This document shows positions 26,957-36,982 of a stretch of 38,245 nt of DNA, piece after piece. The DNA lies in the IMG/VR virus record IMGVR_UViG_3300046753_000215, positions 1 through 38,245 of that record; one strand, given 5' to 3'. Each line of letters starts with the position of its first letter. Position 1 is the first letter of the stretch. The notes under the pieces were generated by a model. It was not told the DNA's origin. It ran no database searches and was given only the letters and a program-made list of their open reading frames with translations. The position numbers and the translations under genes are program-made. Source of the DNA: a virus.

Positions 26957-28206
26957 TGGAGATTAAGCTATACAACCCTACACAACCTCAAAAGGACTTC
27001 TTAAACATCATCTATGAGGATAAGCCTTTTATTACATTAGCGGCTATGGGTAGGCAGACAGGTAAGACCTATGCGATGATGAACGATGCTGTAATGCGGG
27101 CATTGAATAACAATAAGCATAGGATGTTCTGGGTATCGCCTATACAGGACCAAGCCAATAAGGTGATGAAGGACATAGAGAGTATGTTTAGCAACCACCA
27201 AGAGTTGTTTAGTCAGATTATAACAAGGTTTGATAGGAAGCACAATGAGATATACTTCTACAACGGCAGTTTTATTAAGTTCCGCTCCTCTGAAGCGGGG
27301 GATAACCTTCGTGGTGCTACATTAGATTTTATCTATATTGATGAGGGTGCTTTTATCAAAGAGGCATTTATCAATGAGGTGTTACTGCCTATGGTTACAA
27401 GGACTAACGGTAGGGTAGTAATGTCTTCTACTTTTAACGGTAAGAACTGGTATTGGGACTGGTATCAGAGGGGATTGCAGGAAGAGGACTGGGGGCAGAT
27501 AAAGAGCATCAAAAGAACATACCTTGACTTAAATGACCAAAAGGTGGAGGAGACTGTATTAGGGATTAGGAAGTCTATGACTAAAGCACAGTTTGACCAA
27601 GAGTTTCTATGTAGACCCGTGAGTGCTGATGCGTTATTCTCCAATATTGAGGAAGCTGTTGTTAAAGAAGTAACAGAGCAGTACGATAGGCTGTATATCG
27701 GAATGGATATTGGTGTGGCGCAGGATTATACTGTGCTTACTGCGATGACTCAAGACTACGAGGTGATAGATGTTGATAGGTTCAACTTCAAGGAACAGGG
27801 TATGGACTCTACGGAGTTTAAACAACGTATAAAGGACTTTTACCTTAAACACTTTGATAGCCTCGCAGCAGCATACTTTGAAGTCAATAACAACGATTTA
27901 CTCTTTGATGAGATTACGGATGACGATAGGATGTATAAACTTATACCCTTTCAGACCACAAGTAAGAGTAAGCCAGAGATTATAAGGAATTTAATTAAGC
28001 TGTTTGAGGATGGTAAGATTAAAATACCAGAATACGATGTATTGGTAAAAGAATTGTACGATTACAAGAGTAAAAGAAACCCAATAACAGGAAACTTACA
28101 GTTTTCTAATACCGATGGCAAGCACGATGACTGTGTAATGAGTTTAGCTATTGCCGCTTATTGCACGACAGAAGAGCAGGACGGAGGTATAACAATGTTT
28201 TTGTAA
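26956..28206 (+). CDS. terL: Terminase large subunit
   Basis: A 416-residue packaging motor. Walker A is GRQTGKT (32-38), with Arg in the classical-terminase position. Walker B, FIYIDEG, lies near residue 126-132, with a coupling MSSTF stretch after it. The C-terminal RNase H-fold nuclease shows MDIGVAQDYT (about 248-257) and KHDDCVMSLAIA (about 389-400), giving the conserved Asp residues. It pumps phage DNA into proheads and cuts it. Length is normal for the family. Confidence 0.95.
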   Translation: MEIKLYNPTQPQKDFLNIIYEDKPFITLAAMGRQTGKTYAMMNDAVMRALNNNKHRMFWVSPIQDQANKVMKDIESMFSNHQELFSQIITRFDRKHNEIYFYNGSFIKFRSSEAGDNLRGATLDFIYIDEGAFIKEAFINEVLLPMVTRTNGRVVMSSTFNGKNWYWDWYQRGLQEEDWGQIKSIKRTYLDLNDQKVEETVLGIRKSMTKAQFDQEFLCRPVSADALFSNIEEAVVKEVTEQYDRLYIGMDIGVAQDYTVLTAMTQDYEVIDVDRFNFKEQGMDSTEFKQRIKDFYLKHFDSLAAAYFEVNNNDLLFDEITDDDRMYKLIPFQTTSKSKPEIIRNLIKLFEDGKIKIPEYDVLVKELYDYKSKRNPITGNLQFSNTDGKHDDCVMSLAIAAYCTTEEQDGGITMFL

Positions 28207-28916
28207 TGGATTTTAAGAACCATATAGAGCTTATAAAGCATTTAAAGAAGTCCGATGACATCATAGCATTCTTGGATAATTTTAGGGGCGTAGAGAAGCT
28301 TAAAGTATCCCGCTCTATAAAAGAGGATTATCCTTTGAAGCCTAAAAATACTATTTCGCAAGAAATGAAGGACAGGTTTAGCATATGCACTTCCATAAAC
28401 GACCTTGTATTAGGACAGTTTATAATGATTGAGCAGATAATCACAGGTAAAACAAGTTTGCAAGAGTACCAAATAGATTTAGAGATATTCAAACTAATAC
28501 TACGTCCTAAACACCACACCTCTTTTGATAACGAAAATCCAGAGGATGAGAAAAATAATGAGTATAAAATACTAAACACAGAAACTTTAGACCTCTACGG
28601 TGTTATGAATCTATTCTTGGAGAACAGAAACAAGGTATTGTTCAAGGACTTTGCAGGGGTATTCTACGATTTAAAAGAAGACGACGAAGAGCAAGAGGAA
28701 GAAGAGAAAGGAGAGAAGACTTCGGAGATGCTTTTTCAAAGTCAGTGGTATTGGTACTCTATAGTGCGAATGTTAGCACAAGAAGACATACGAAGGTATG
28801 CAGAGATATATATGCTCCCTATGGGAAGCGTGCTACCCGAAATGTCATACCTCGCGCAGAAGAATAAGATAGATGATGCGAACAGAAGACAATCAGAGGC
28901 ACTCCGTAAATTGTAA
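28206..28916 (+). CDS. Protein after terminase, possible tail assembly chaperone (236 aa)
   Basis: Starts at ATG 28206, overlapping the terL stop. The 236-residue protein is helical with a highly acidic linker (KEDDEEQEEEEKGEKTSEML, about residues 155-175) before a WYWYSIVRMLAQEDIRR helix and a C-terminal QSEALRKL. It precedes tail genes and the tape measure, where assembly chaperones often lie, but no frameshift site is evident. Stop lies inside a TTGTAAATTAA copy. Confidence 0.45.
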   Translation: MDFKNHIELIKHLKKSDDIIAFLDNFRGVEKLKVSRSIKEDYPLKPKNTISQEMKDRFSICTSINDLVLGQFIMIEQIITGKTSLQEYQIDLEIFKLILRPKHHTSFDNENPEDEKNNEYKILNTETLDLYGVMNLFLENRNKVLFKDFAGVFYDLKEDDEEQEEEEKGEKTSEMLFQSQWYWYSIVRMLAQEDIRRYAEIYMLPMGSVLPEMSYLAQKNKIDDANRRQSEALRKL

Positions 28917-28921
28917 ATTAA
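28911..28921 (+). promoter_or_regulatory. TTGTAAATTAA intercistronic motif, copy C
   Basis: Exact copy that contains the stop codon of the upstream gene (28914-28916) and lies 12 bases before the GTG start at 28934. Separates terminase-linked genes from tail genes. Confidence 0.5.
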
Positions 28922-28933
28922 GAAAAGACCGCT

Positions 28934-29374
28934 GTGAACGATTTAACCACTATATACGAGTTGTTTGAGCAATTTGGAACTAATCATTCTATGGTTAGCG
29001 AATTTAAGCTGCTCAACTCATTAGACGATTTAGAGAACATACAAATCAATCATAGAGGATTGTTCATTGCATTAGAGGATGCTAACATCTCAAGAGATGG
29101 TGGCAGCCCTATATACGATGTCAACTTCAATATAGTCATTGTAGACAAGGTAGCTGTAGACCAACCCTTGGCACTTATAAACTCTAATCAAGAGAATTTA
29201 TTCGTTATGGGTCAGTTACAAGACTACTTCATACAAAACCTTGATGGGGAGCAAAGCTTCCAAGAGGTTAGTATGAGAGGCTTTTCTTCAGAAGACTACA
29301 ACATAACAGCTTCAGTTAGTAATGCTACATTCGTTGTAGGAAGAAATCCGTACTTGAGAGACATTGACATTTAA
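28934..29374 (+). CDS. Putative tail terminator / neck protein (146 aa)
   Basis: A 146-residue protein with GTG start at 28934. Layout resembles small tail-completion proteins: an N-terminal helix (LTTIYELFEQFGTNHSM), a beta-rich centre (GLFIALEDANISRDGGSPIYDVNFNIVIVDKV), and helices before SEDYNITASVSNATFVVGRN. Located between the terminase-linked gene and a gp10-like protein, upstream of the tape measure. Assignment is by position and size. Confidence 0.45.
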   Translation: MNDLTTIYELFEQFGTNHSMVSEFKLLNSLDDLENIQINHRGLFIALEDANISRDGGSPIYDVNFNIVIVDKVAVDQPLALINSNQENLFVMGQLQDYFIQNLDGEQSFQEVSMRGFSSEDYNITASVSNATFVVGRNPYLRDIDI

Positions 29375-30045
29375 TGGCTGTTAATGTAAATAGAATGAAA
29401 AACCCCCGTGCCGCTAAACAACAGCAGCAAGGGTCTTTGCGTTTCTATATACAACAGGAGCTTGCGAAAGCAAAGGTTATAAAGAAATTAAAAATGAATC
29501 TTACGGGTACTGCTATAGACGGCAATCCGTATATTCATAAGGCTACTGGCAATCTTGAGAAAAGTATTAAGCCTAATACAGACGGTCAAAAGATTTGGGG
29601 AAAGAATATAACCTCAAAAATAAAGGTTGACGCTTATTTGGGTTTAGGTATAGGTATTGAACAGGTTTCCGTTCGTATTGATATGGCAGAGTATGGCGAT
29701 ACTCTTGATAAAGGTGGTAAGCCAGATGTGGTTAATCAAAACGATATATACCGATGGGTATTAGCCAAGGCAAATAGATACCCTACGGGTCAATGGTTCT
29801 ATAGAGGGGGTAACATAAGTGGAGGCGAGATGACAACAAGCGCAGCTTGGAACATATCATACCACGTTACAAAAAAGATTAGTTCAGTTGGAGTTAGAGA
29901 AACGGGTTGGTTGGGATTCCTTAAAGGGAAGAATGGACTTAACGGGGCTTTGCAAAGAGCCTTCACCCGTTATTTAAATGATTACGATGATTACACCTAT
30001 GGAACGGTAATCAATAAGTTAGACAAAATGTTAAGCAAGCTATAA
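29374..30045 (+). CDS. Tail completion / minor tail protein (HK97 gp10-like candidate)
   Basis: A 223-residue protein beginning with a basic amphipathic helix (RAAKQQQQGSLRFYIQQELAKAKVIKK). The middle GNLEKSIKPNT and AEYGDTLDKGGKP segments (about residues 52-60 and 103-115) resemble HK97 gp10-type head-tail or tail completion proteins, where YxxYLexGT-like motifs occur. Overlaps the previous stop as TAATG. Precedes the tape measure gene. Confidence 0.5.
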   Translation: MAVNVNRMKNPRAAKQQQQGSLRFYIQQELAKAKVIKKLKMNLTGTAIDGNPYIHKATGNLEKSIKPNTDGQKIWGKNITSKIKVDAYLGLGIGIEQVSVRIDMAEYGDTLDKGGKPDVVNQNDIYRWVLAKANRYPTGQWFYRGGNISGGEMTTSAAWNISYHVTKKISSVGVRETGWLGFLKGKNGLNGALQRAFTRYLNDYDDYTYGTVINKLDKMLSKL

Positions 30046-30046
30046 A

Positions 30047-32920
30047 ATGGCAGAACAAAGTAATAGAATACAGTTTCTACAAGATGCGCTACGCAAATTA
30101 GCGAAAGCTGTAAGAGAGGTATCGGGAGGTTTAATTGACCTTGATAAGACTATCTCTAAAATAACGGGCAGTACAAAAAAACTTGAGAAAGAAGTAGATA
30201 AGGCTTCGGCTAAAACTAAAAAGTACAAAGACAACTTAAAAGAGGCTAATAAAGAGCAAAAGAAGTTCGGTAAAAACACTGATGACAACAATAAGAAGTC
30301 AAAAGGGTTTGGAGCAACGATGCTCAAGAATATTAAAACCATTATATCTTTCTATAGTGGTTACTTACTCCTTAATGGAGCTTTAAGACTTGCACAGACT
30401 TTTACAGTAGGTGCTGTAAAGAGATTTGCAGAATTAGAGTCAGCTACTGCCAGAGTAGGTGCTGTTACAAATTCCACTAAAGAAGAGCTTGAATCATTAA
30501 AAAACAATACCCTTGATGTAGCGGGTGCTACGACATTTACGGCTGTAGAAATTGCAGGTCTTCAAACAGAACTTGGTAAACTTGGTTTCTCTGTAGACGA
30601 AATACAACAGTCTACACTTGCGATAGCTAACGCAGCACAAGCATTAGGTGTTGGCCTATCTGATATTGCACAGAAAGTTGGTGTTACCATTCGTGCCTTT
30701 AACCTTGACGCTTCACAAGCGGCCTCTGTAGCGGATACACTTACCTCTGCAATTAACGGCTCTGCATTATCGTTTGAGTCTTTTGGGACTTCAATTGCCT
30801 ATGTTGCTCCTATTGCAGGGCAGTTAGGCATCACATTCCAAGAAACGGCAGCAGCAATGGGTGTTCTTGCAGACAGTGGTTTCCAAGCATCTCGTATTGG
30901 TACAGGTCTTCGTAAGATTTTACTTGAGGTAGGACAATCGGGAGACAGCTTAAAAGAAACCTTAACAAACCTAAAAGATGAGCAGCTATCCTTAAACGAC
31001 ATTACTGAAATATTCGGTAAGACTGCTGTTGCACAAGCTACTGTACTTGTTAATAATATTGATAAACTTGAGGAATACACTGGTAAATTTGGTGAATTAG
31101 GAGCTGCTACTCAAGCTTCGGCAAAACAAGTGGATACATTAGAGGGTAAGATTAAATTACTAAACTCCGCGTTTGATGCGTTCTTAACTAACCTTGGAGA
31201 TGTATCAACAATTGGAGGTACTATATTTAATAACCTGTTTAATTTTATATTGCCCGATGCAGTTGAAAATCAATTAGCTGCCTATAAACAATTAAAGGAC
31301 AATGATTTCTTCTCTTTACTTCAAGACAGTGCCGCATCTGCCGCTGAAAACATTGTTAAGTCTGGAGCTTCAACAGAAGAGGAGCTAAAGAGAATAGTAA
31401 GGGAAACCTTGGCCGCAAGAGGAAAAATTGCATTTGGAGAAAAAGAGCAGTTGTTGAGCGGTAAAAAGGTAATAGCCTTATCTGAAGAAACTACTAAAAC
31501 CTATAATGGTTTAATAGAGCAAACAAGAAAATTCATAGAGTCAAGAAAAGATGAAATATTAGCTACAGAGGGACAAGAGAGGGCTATACTCCGATTAACT
31601 GAAGCAGGAGAAAAACTTTTAGACTCCAAAAGAAATGAAGTAATAAATCAGAAGCAAGCTTTAGAGGCTAACAGACTTGCTGGTATAGAGTATGAAAACC
31701 TTGGCTTACAGATAGACGATGCTAAAAACAGCTTGGAAAGTTTAACTAAAGGTTCTGATGAGTATAAGAGAACAGTCGCCGAAATAGGAAGGTTAGAAAC
31801 GCTTCAGCAGCAAATCGCAGATTTTCAGTTTGATGATGCTGATATACAGGCTATTGTAACCAATCTGTATAAAGCAATGGCCTCACTTTCCACTACTGGC
31901 GAAGCAAAAGGATACATAAAAGAATTTGCTAAAAAGCTAACAAAGGATGTTGCAGATATTTTAGAGGACTCCGATGAAGCACTACAATTAGCACCTGTAT
32001 TTCCTCCAGAATCCATAGAGGAGGCAAGGACATTCTTTCAGAAACTTGGTGATGAAGCAGCTTATTCTCTCCTTCAACTTGGAGAACAGCTCGCTCAAGA
32101 AGGTGCTGATATGACTAATGAAATATATCAAAACATAGCAGATGAGCGTTTGAAGCAACTTCAGAATGAATTGGACGCAGAAATTGACTTAATAAAAAAT
32201 AGATACGAAACAGAAGAAGACATATTAAAGTCTCAACTTGACAATCAATTAATTACAGAGTCTCAATTTAGACAAAAGCAAAAAGAATTAAGACAAGCTC
32301 AAGTAGCTGAAGAGAACAGTATAGAAAGACAAAGTTTTAACGCGGAGAAAAAGCAAGACTTAAATAACGCTAAAGCTGATTATCTTGCTGCTCTTGCACA
32401 ATCATTTATTAATGAGGTGCTTGCTAAAACTCCATTCCCATTTAACTTTACCAACGCATTAATAACATCTGGAGCTTCGGCAATATCTTATGCAGGACAA
32501 GTTGCGGCTATTAATCAGCGTCAGTTTGTTCCTAAAAAGTTTGCTGAAGGGGGTATGGTAAATGGGCCTTCTCACTCGGAAGGCGGTGTGCCATTTTCTG
32601 TACAAGGTCAAGGTGGATACGAAATGGAAGGTGGAGAGTTTATTGTAAACAAAAGAGCTTCTCATATGCATAGAGATTTACTTGAGCGTATAAACAACTC
32701 TTATAAGGTGAGACCATTACAAGGGAAGCATAAGTTTGCTACAGGTGGTTTAGTGGGAATAGAAGCTAATGAAAGTGTAGATTACCTAAAGGCTATTGCA
32801 GAGGCTACGACCTCAACAGCTATAGGCGTAAGTAAGCCTGTAAGAGCTTATGTTGCAGACAAAGACTTGCGTGGTAACGCTACAGAACGTAGAATTAGAG
32901 ATAGAAACGACAGAATATAA
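30047..32920 (+). CDS. Tape measure protein
   Basis: A 957-residue protein. The N-terminal helical coil (about 1-90) leads into the phage tail-minor (TMP) core: LESATARVGAVTNSTKEE, ATTFTAVEIAGLQTELGKLGF and SFGTSIAYVAPIAGQLG (about 130-260), with a hydrophobic segment near residue 105-120. A long helical region (about 450-790) includes a KQLRQ-rich coiled coil. Near 830-870 is the EGGMVNGPSHSEGGVPF region common at TMP C termini. At about 1.5 A per residue this would set a tail near 140 nm, if fully helical. Confidence 0.9.
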   Translation: MAEQSNRIQFLQDALRKLAKAVREVSGGLIDLDKTISKITGSTKKLEKEVDKASAKTKKYKDNLKEANKEQKKFGKNTDDNNKKSKGFGATMLKNIKTIISFYSGYLLLNGALRLAQTFTVGAVKRFAELESATARVGAVTNSTKEELESLKNNTLDVAGATTFTAVEIAGLQTELGKLGFSVDEIQQSTLAIANAAQALGVGLSDIAQKVGVTIRAFNLDASQAASVADTLTSAINGSALSFESFGTSIAYVAPIAGQLGITFQETAAAMGVLADSGFQASRIGTGLRKILLEVGQSGDSLKETLTNLKDEQLSLNDITEIFGKTAVAQATVLVNNIDKLEEYTGKFGELGAATQASAKQVDTLEGKIKLLNSAFDAFLTNLGDVSTIGGTIFNNLFNFILPDAVENQLAAYKQLKDNDFFSLLQDSAASAAENIVKSGASTEEELKRIVRETLAARGKIAFGEKEQLLSGKKVIALSEETTKTYNGLIEQTRKFIESRKDEILATEGQERAILRLTEAGEKLLDSKRNEVINQKQALEANRLAGIEYENLGLQIDDAKNSLESLTKGSDEYKRTVAEIGRLETLQQQIADFQFDDADIQAIVTNLYKAMASLSTTGEAKGYIKEFAKKLTKDVADILEDSDEALQLAPVFPPESIEEARTFFQKLGDEAAYSLLQLGEQLAQEGADMTNEIYQNIADERLKQLQNELDAEIDLIKNRYETEEDILKSQLDNQLITESQFRQKQKELRQAQVAEENSIERQSFNAEKKQDLNNAKADYLAALAQSFINEVLAKTPFPFNFTNALITSGASAISYAGQVAAINQRQFVPKKFAEGGMVNGPSHSEGGVPFSVQGQGGYEMEGGEFIVNKRASHMHRDLLERINNSYKVRPLQGKHKFATGGLVGIEANESVDYLKAIAEATTSTAIGVSKPVRAYVADKDLRGNATERRIRDRNDRI

Positions 32921-33474
32921 TGGCTGATTTAGTATTCAAACAAGGCATTGCAGCACAATACAATGCTATAGCTTTAGATAAAACAAGCGATAACACTTTA
33001 GAGGAAATATCTCCCACAGGTAATTACCAAGCAAGAGACGTTGTTAAAATCGTGTATACCGATGTGTATGAGAAAGCTGTTTATGGGGTTTGCACAAATC
33101 CAGTTACGGGGGAGTTTACATTTGATGAGAATATCTATCCTGTGGGACCTTCGGGAATAACAGCTACTATATTTAAATACAACACCACGGATGTATACGA
33201 AACAAGTATTTATAGAATAGGTGTGGATGTAGAGAACGGATTGTACTCAAAGGCTTATAATCAATACACATCAAACATATCTTATTCTCTTATCATACCT
33301 GTTAAAAGAGACGCATACTTTGGTGGAGCATCAACTGTAATAACATCTTCAGATGTTGCGTTTGCAGACCTATGTGATAGCAAGGCGTATGGTGTAGGAT
33401 TATCAGATATATCTTTAGATACACTAAACAACAAGTTTAAGTCTTCATTAGAATTTAATATCGCAACTCGTTAA
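32920..33474 (+). CDS. Distal tail-like protein (184 aa)
   Basis: A 184-residue protein between the tape measure and tail-tip genes, overlapping the former by TAATG. Beta-rich, with repeated Tyr-Val strands (VVKIVYTDVYEKAVYGVC, VYETSIYRIGVDVENG) and no membrane segment. In gene order it takes the place of the distal tail (Dit) or tube-terminator protein. No diagnostic motif, so the function is inferred from context. Confidence 0.45.
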   Translation: MADLVFKQGIAAQYNAIALDKTSDNTLEEISPTGNYQARDVVKIVYTDVYEKAVYGVCTNPVTGEFTFDENIYPVGPSGITATIFKYNTTDVYETSIYRIGVDVENGLYSKAYNQYTSNISYSLIIPVKRDAYFGGASTVITSSDVAFADLCDSKAYGVGLSDISLDTLNNKFKSSLEFNIATR

Positions 33475-33475
33475 T

Positions 33476-36190
33476 ATGGAGTTTAAGTTAGAGATTAGCA
33501 GGACCAATTTAGCAAACAGCTATTATGATGTTGACCTGTTTCCAGAGCAGCAATTGGAGTATGATTTAGATTTCTACGATAGCGTAGAGATTGATAAGGT
33601 TAAGCTACCTTTCTATACTAAACTTCGTATACCGCTAACAACTAACAATAAAGCATCTAATAGATTTGACTTTGAGCCTATAACATCTCCTGCATTAGAC
33701 TTCCCAAAGGATGATTTCTACTTTAAGATTACAGTATACGGAAGCAGCTCAACAGAGATAGCGGGTATACTCAATGTTGTTTCTTTTGAATACAATTCAG
33801 CACAATCTTATATTGAGGTAGAATTAAAAGACTACCTGTCAAAGTATCTTGCTCAAGTTAAGGACACTAAACTTGGTGAGCTATATACGGACAACTATTA
33901 CACAACACGACACACTTTTCAAGATTTTAAAAAGCTTGTTGCTTTCGGTGGTGAAGCAGGAACAAGAGGAGTAAACCCAGACTATACTCGTCCTATCTCG
34001 TTCCCATACATTGACTTTTGTAATGATGTAGATGGTAAGTTCGGATATGGCGCAAGGCAGTTCCTTGAGTACGGAACAGGTATTGATAGAACAGGTATTA
34101 TGCCTGTGTTCTCTGTAAAGGGCTTTTTACAATATTTAACAGCATACATAAGCTCTGCTGCCTTCCCACTTCGGGTAGACTCAAAGTTATTTGAGTTAGG
34201 GGACTATGCTTCCACCCCAGCATTCGCTGATTTTGAAGCGGAGAAGTTGCATATGGTTATACCATCACAGCTTCTTGCAAAAGAGGATGTAAACAGAAGA
34301 AACTTCTTTGTTAGACAAGCACCTGCTTGGTCTGGAACTAATCAGTCCTTGAACTCCTGTGAAGACCTTAATGGCAATACAAAGCTCATACACACCCAGT
34401 GGTTTGGTAATATGGAAACTGCGGGTAACTACGGGACTGATGCTGAAGGCAATCCATTATATGACACTCAAGACTGGGGAGCTGAAAAAAGAATGGGTTT
34501 CTACCCTGCTGATTTAGATGACCAAGGGGATTATTTCTTTGATGGTATACGAGGCTTCTTTTGTCCTAAAGTATCTTTTAATGCGGATATAAGACTGAAC
34601 TCTGGTGCAACATCCTTGACTATAGAAAGACCAAAATTAGAGATACCTATAGCTGGTGAAGACGGTCTCGTTCAAGGCATTATAATAAATTCACCTTCTG
34701 ATATGAGATTCAAAGTATACATAGGTGTATACGAGGATGGGTTTATGGCAAAGAAAATAGCTTTGCGAGACTCACAGGGTGATGAACTGATTTTAGATAT
34801 GAGTAATGTTATGTCTGTTCAGCAAGGTAATTCAAACAAAAACAATAATCAAGGACCTTTTGACTATTTTGAATGTGACGATAGTACAACAGGTGGCACA
34901 GGCGCAATATTTTATCACGGTTCTATTTTTAATGACACCTTGTTATTTGAGGACATCACGGCATATATGCCTCAAGACCAAGAGATGTTTATTAATGGTG
35001 GAAGTAGATATGGTGTAAACTATTTTATTGAGCCTCTTGACGGTAGTCTTCAAATTAATTATGCGACAAGTTATAGCGGTAACAATCCCGCTGAAGCAGA
35101 TGCGTTCAACTTGGCTTTATTTAGCGTAGGTCAATTAAGAAAACTTGTAACAAGAATAGACAATTATGGTGAGCTTAATATAAAGTTCAATTCTAATGCT
35201 GATACTCTTTTGTACAAACTTACAGATGAGTTTATAATTAGCGATTCTATAAACCAAACCTGTCCATTAAATGTATCTGAAATACTCACTGCTCTTCTAA
35301 AAAGATTTGACTGTGGGTTGTTCTATGAGTTTGATGACTCTGACCCCGACCCTTCGCTACACACTCACGTTCTTCGTGTAGACCCTCTCTCAATTGTAAG
35401 AACGGGTAGCCAAAATATAAACAGTCTAATAGACGATTTAAAGTCTGTAAGGATTAGTAATGGAGGAGATAAGGTAAAGTTGCTTGAGATAAACAATAAA
35501 GACTATAATCTATACTTTGACGATTTAAATAACGATGGTATAACTACAGGTTCTACTTTACAGGAGATTAATCCAGAAGGTATCGTAGAGATTAAGTTTG
35601 ACCTCAAGTCTTCTATATACTATCGTTCTGTTTGTGGTGATGATGCTTCAGATATGGATGGTAATCAAAACTTTCAGAACGGAGCTTTCAGCGAGAAAGA
35701 ACTTGGGTTCACAGCAAACATATTTACGAAGAACAAAGATGTAGGTTTAAGATTTGCGTATTTAGACAAACCTTTATTTGCAAGCAATCTAAAGAAGCCT
35801 TTCATTAAGCTAAAGGGTAATGACCAGAGCGGTCAAATGATTACAGAAACAGAGCGTATATACATAGACGTTTCTACACAACACACCTTTAACGGAAGAT
35901 TATTTCCCTACAACACAGCGGGGTGGAGCCTTATGTTTGAAGATGAAGATGGTGATACAACGGATACATATGACAATATTTTTGCTACTTCTGAAAAGAT
36001 ACTACAGAGTGAGAATCCTCGCATAGAGTTTGATATGGTTGTGCCTACCTCTAACCTCGCTTCATTAGACTTCTTCTTACAGACCTTAACGGCTACAAGA
36101 ATAACCTCTGGTGGAATCCTCGTTAAGAGCGCAAGCGGTGAAGTGTACGATGATTTTGCTTACATTACTATAGAAGGGATATTACAATAA
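33476..36190 (+). CDS. Large tail-tip / baseplate hub protein (904 aa)
   Basis: A 904-residue protein right after the tape measure region. Its N terminus is beta-rich (KLEISRTNLANSYYDVDLFPEQQLEYDLDFYDSVEI, described by its alternating hydrophobic/acidic pattern), with a middle segment rich in Gly/Asn/Asp and a C-terminal half carrying DKVKLLEINNKDYNLYFDD and EIKFDLKSSIYY. Size and place fit a Tal/baseplate hub. It has no LamG or fibre-like repeats, suggesting the separate adhesins attach to it. Confidence 0.6.
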   Translation: MEFKLEISRTNLANSYYDVDLFPEQQLEYDLDFYDSVEIDKVKLPFYTKLRIPLTTNNKASNRFDFEPITSPALDFPKDDFYFKITVYGSSSTEIAGILNVVSFEYNSAQSYIEVELKDYLSKYLAQVKDTKLGELYTDNYYTTRHTFQDFKKLVAFGGEAGTRGVNPDYTRPISFPYIDFCNDVDGKFGYGARQFLEYGTGIDRTGIMPVFSVKGFLQYLTAYISSAAFPLRVDSKLFELGDYASTPAFADFEAEKLHMVIPSQLLAKEDVNRRNFFVRQAPAWSGTNQSLNSCEDLNGNTKLIHTQWFGNMETAGNYGTDAEGNPLYDTQDWGAEKRMGFYPADLDDQGDYFFDGIRGFFCPKVSFNADIRLNSGATSLTIERPKLEIPIAGEDGLVQGIIINSPSDMRFKVYIGVYEDGFMAKKIALRDSQGDELILDMSNVMSVQQGNSNKNNNQGPFDYFECDDSTTGGTGAIFYHGSIFNDTLLFEDITAYMPQDQEMFINGGSRYGVNYFIEPLDGSLQINYATSYSGNNPAEADAFNLALFSVGQLRKLVTRIDNYGELNIKFNSNADTLLYKLTDEFIISDSINQTCPLNVSEILTALLKRFDCGLFYEFDDSDPDPSLHTHVLRVDPLSIVRTGSQNINSLIDDLKSVRISNGGDKVKLLEINNKDYNLYFDDLNNDGITTGSTLQEINPEGIVEIKFDLKSSIYYRSVCGDDASDMDGNQNFQNGAFSEKELGFTANIFTKNKDVGLRFAYLDKPLFASNLKKPFIKLKGNDQSGQMITETERIYIDVSTQHTFNGRLFPYNTAGWSLMFEDEDGDTTDTYDNIFATSEKILQSENPRIEFDMVVPTSNLASLDFFLQTLTATRITSGGILVKSASGEVYDDFAYITIEGILQ

Positions 36191-36201
36191 TTGTAAATTA
36201 A
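36191..36201 (+). promoter_or_regulatory. TTGTAAATTAA intercistronic motif, copy D
   Basis: Exact copy starting at the base after the tail-tip stop and ending four bases (TTTG) before the ATG at 36206, the same spacing as copy B. Precedes the head-maturation/capsid gene group. Confidence 0.55.
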
Positions 36202-36205
36202 TTTG

Positions 36206-36982
36206 ATGGCTACATACAACGACTACCCACAATCTGCTACTAACAACGCCAAGAAAGTTCTTGAGTGGAAGAAGAAGTACGGAAAAGAAGTTAAGGGAAT
36301 GACTTCTGTAGGCTGGACTCGTGCCAACCAATTAGCATCAAAAAGAAAACTATCGTATGAAACTATTGCGAGAATGGCTGCTTTTAATCGCCATAGAAAG
36401 AATGCTGCGATTGACCCTAAATATAAGGACACGCCTTGGAAAGATAGAGGCTATGTGGCTTGGCTCGGTTGGGGAGGAACAAGCGGTGTTAACTGGGCAA
36501 TTAGAAAAGCTGAAAGCATACGAAACGGAACAGTTAAGGCAAGTGTTGATGTGGCTGACGTCCCGTGGGGTGACCGTAAAGTCAAGGATGATTATGCTAC
36601 ACAAGGAAAGGATGGAAGCATTAAGAAATCTCCCAAAGCACCTAAAAGCGATACTCCTAACAAGAATCCTAAAGGCGTTGGAAAAGGTGGAAAGCTATCT
36701 GAAAAAGTTCTTAAGTCTATAAAGAATAAGGTAGACGCTTACAACGAGAAGTACCCCGATAAGAAAGTGGGTATGGGAGCTGCAAAGCGTGTTGTACTTC
36801 GTGGTATGGGTGCGTTCAATACAGGACACTCACCAAAGGTTACAAGTGCTACACAATGGGGACTTGCCCGACTAAACGCATTTATGTACTTGGTAAAGAA
36901 CGGAAGACCATCTAATCCAAAGTATGTACAAGATAATGACCTGCTACCAAAGTGGCATAAAAAAGCAAAGAAGAATGGATAA
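36206..36982 (+). CDS. Head-associated conserved phage protein (258 aa)
   Basis: Start taken at ATG 36206 (MATYNDYPQSATNNAKKVLEW); a TTG directly before it is less likely. Two recognisable parts occur. Near the N terminus is the pattern NAKKVLEWKKKYG...VGWTRANQLASKRKLSYETIARMAAF, then GYVAWLGWGGTSG. Near the C terminus is GMGAFNTGHSPKVTSA.QWGLARLNAFMYLV, followed by a DLLPK end. Both are widespread in phage head-assembly regions but have no firm function. Located just before the protease/scaffold gene, overlapping it by 8 bases. Confidence 0.6.
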   Translation: MATYNDYPQSATNNAKKVLEWKKKYGKEVKGMTSVGWTRANQLASKRKLSYETIARMAAFNRHRKNAAIDPKYKDTPWKDRGYVAWLGWGGTSGVNWAIRKAESIRNGTVKASVDVADVPWGDRKVKDDYATQGKDGSIKKSPKAPKSDTPNKNPKGVGKGGKLSEKVLKSIKNKVDAYNEKYPDKKVGMGAAKRVVLRGMGAFNTGHSPKVTSATQWGLARLNAFMYLVKNGRPSNPKYVQDNDLLPKWHKKAKKNG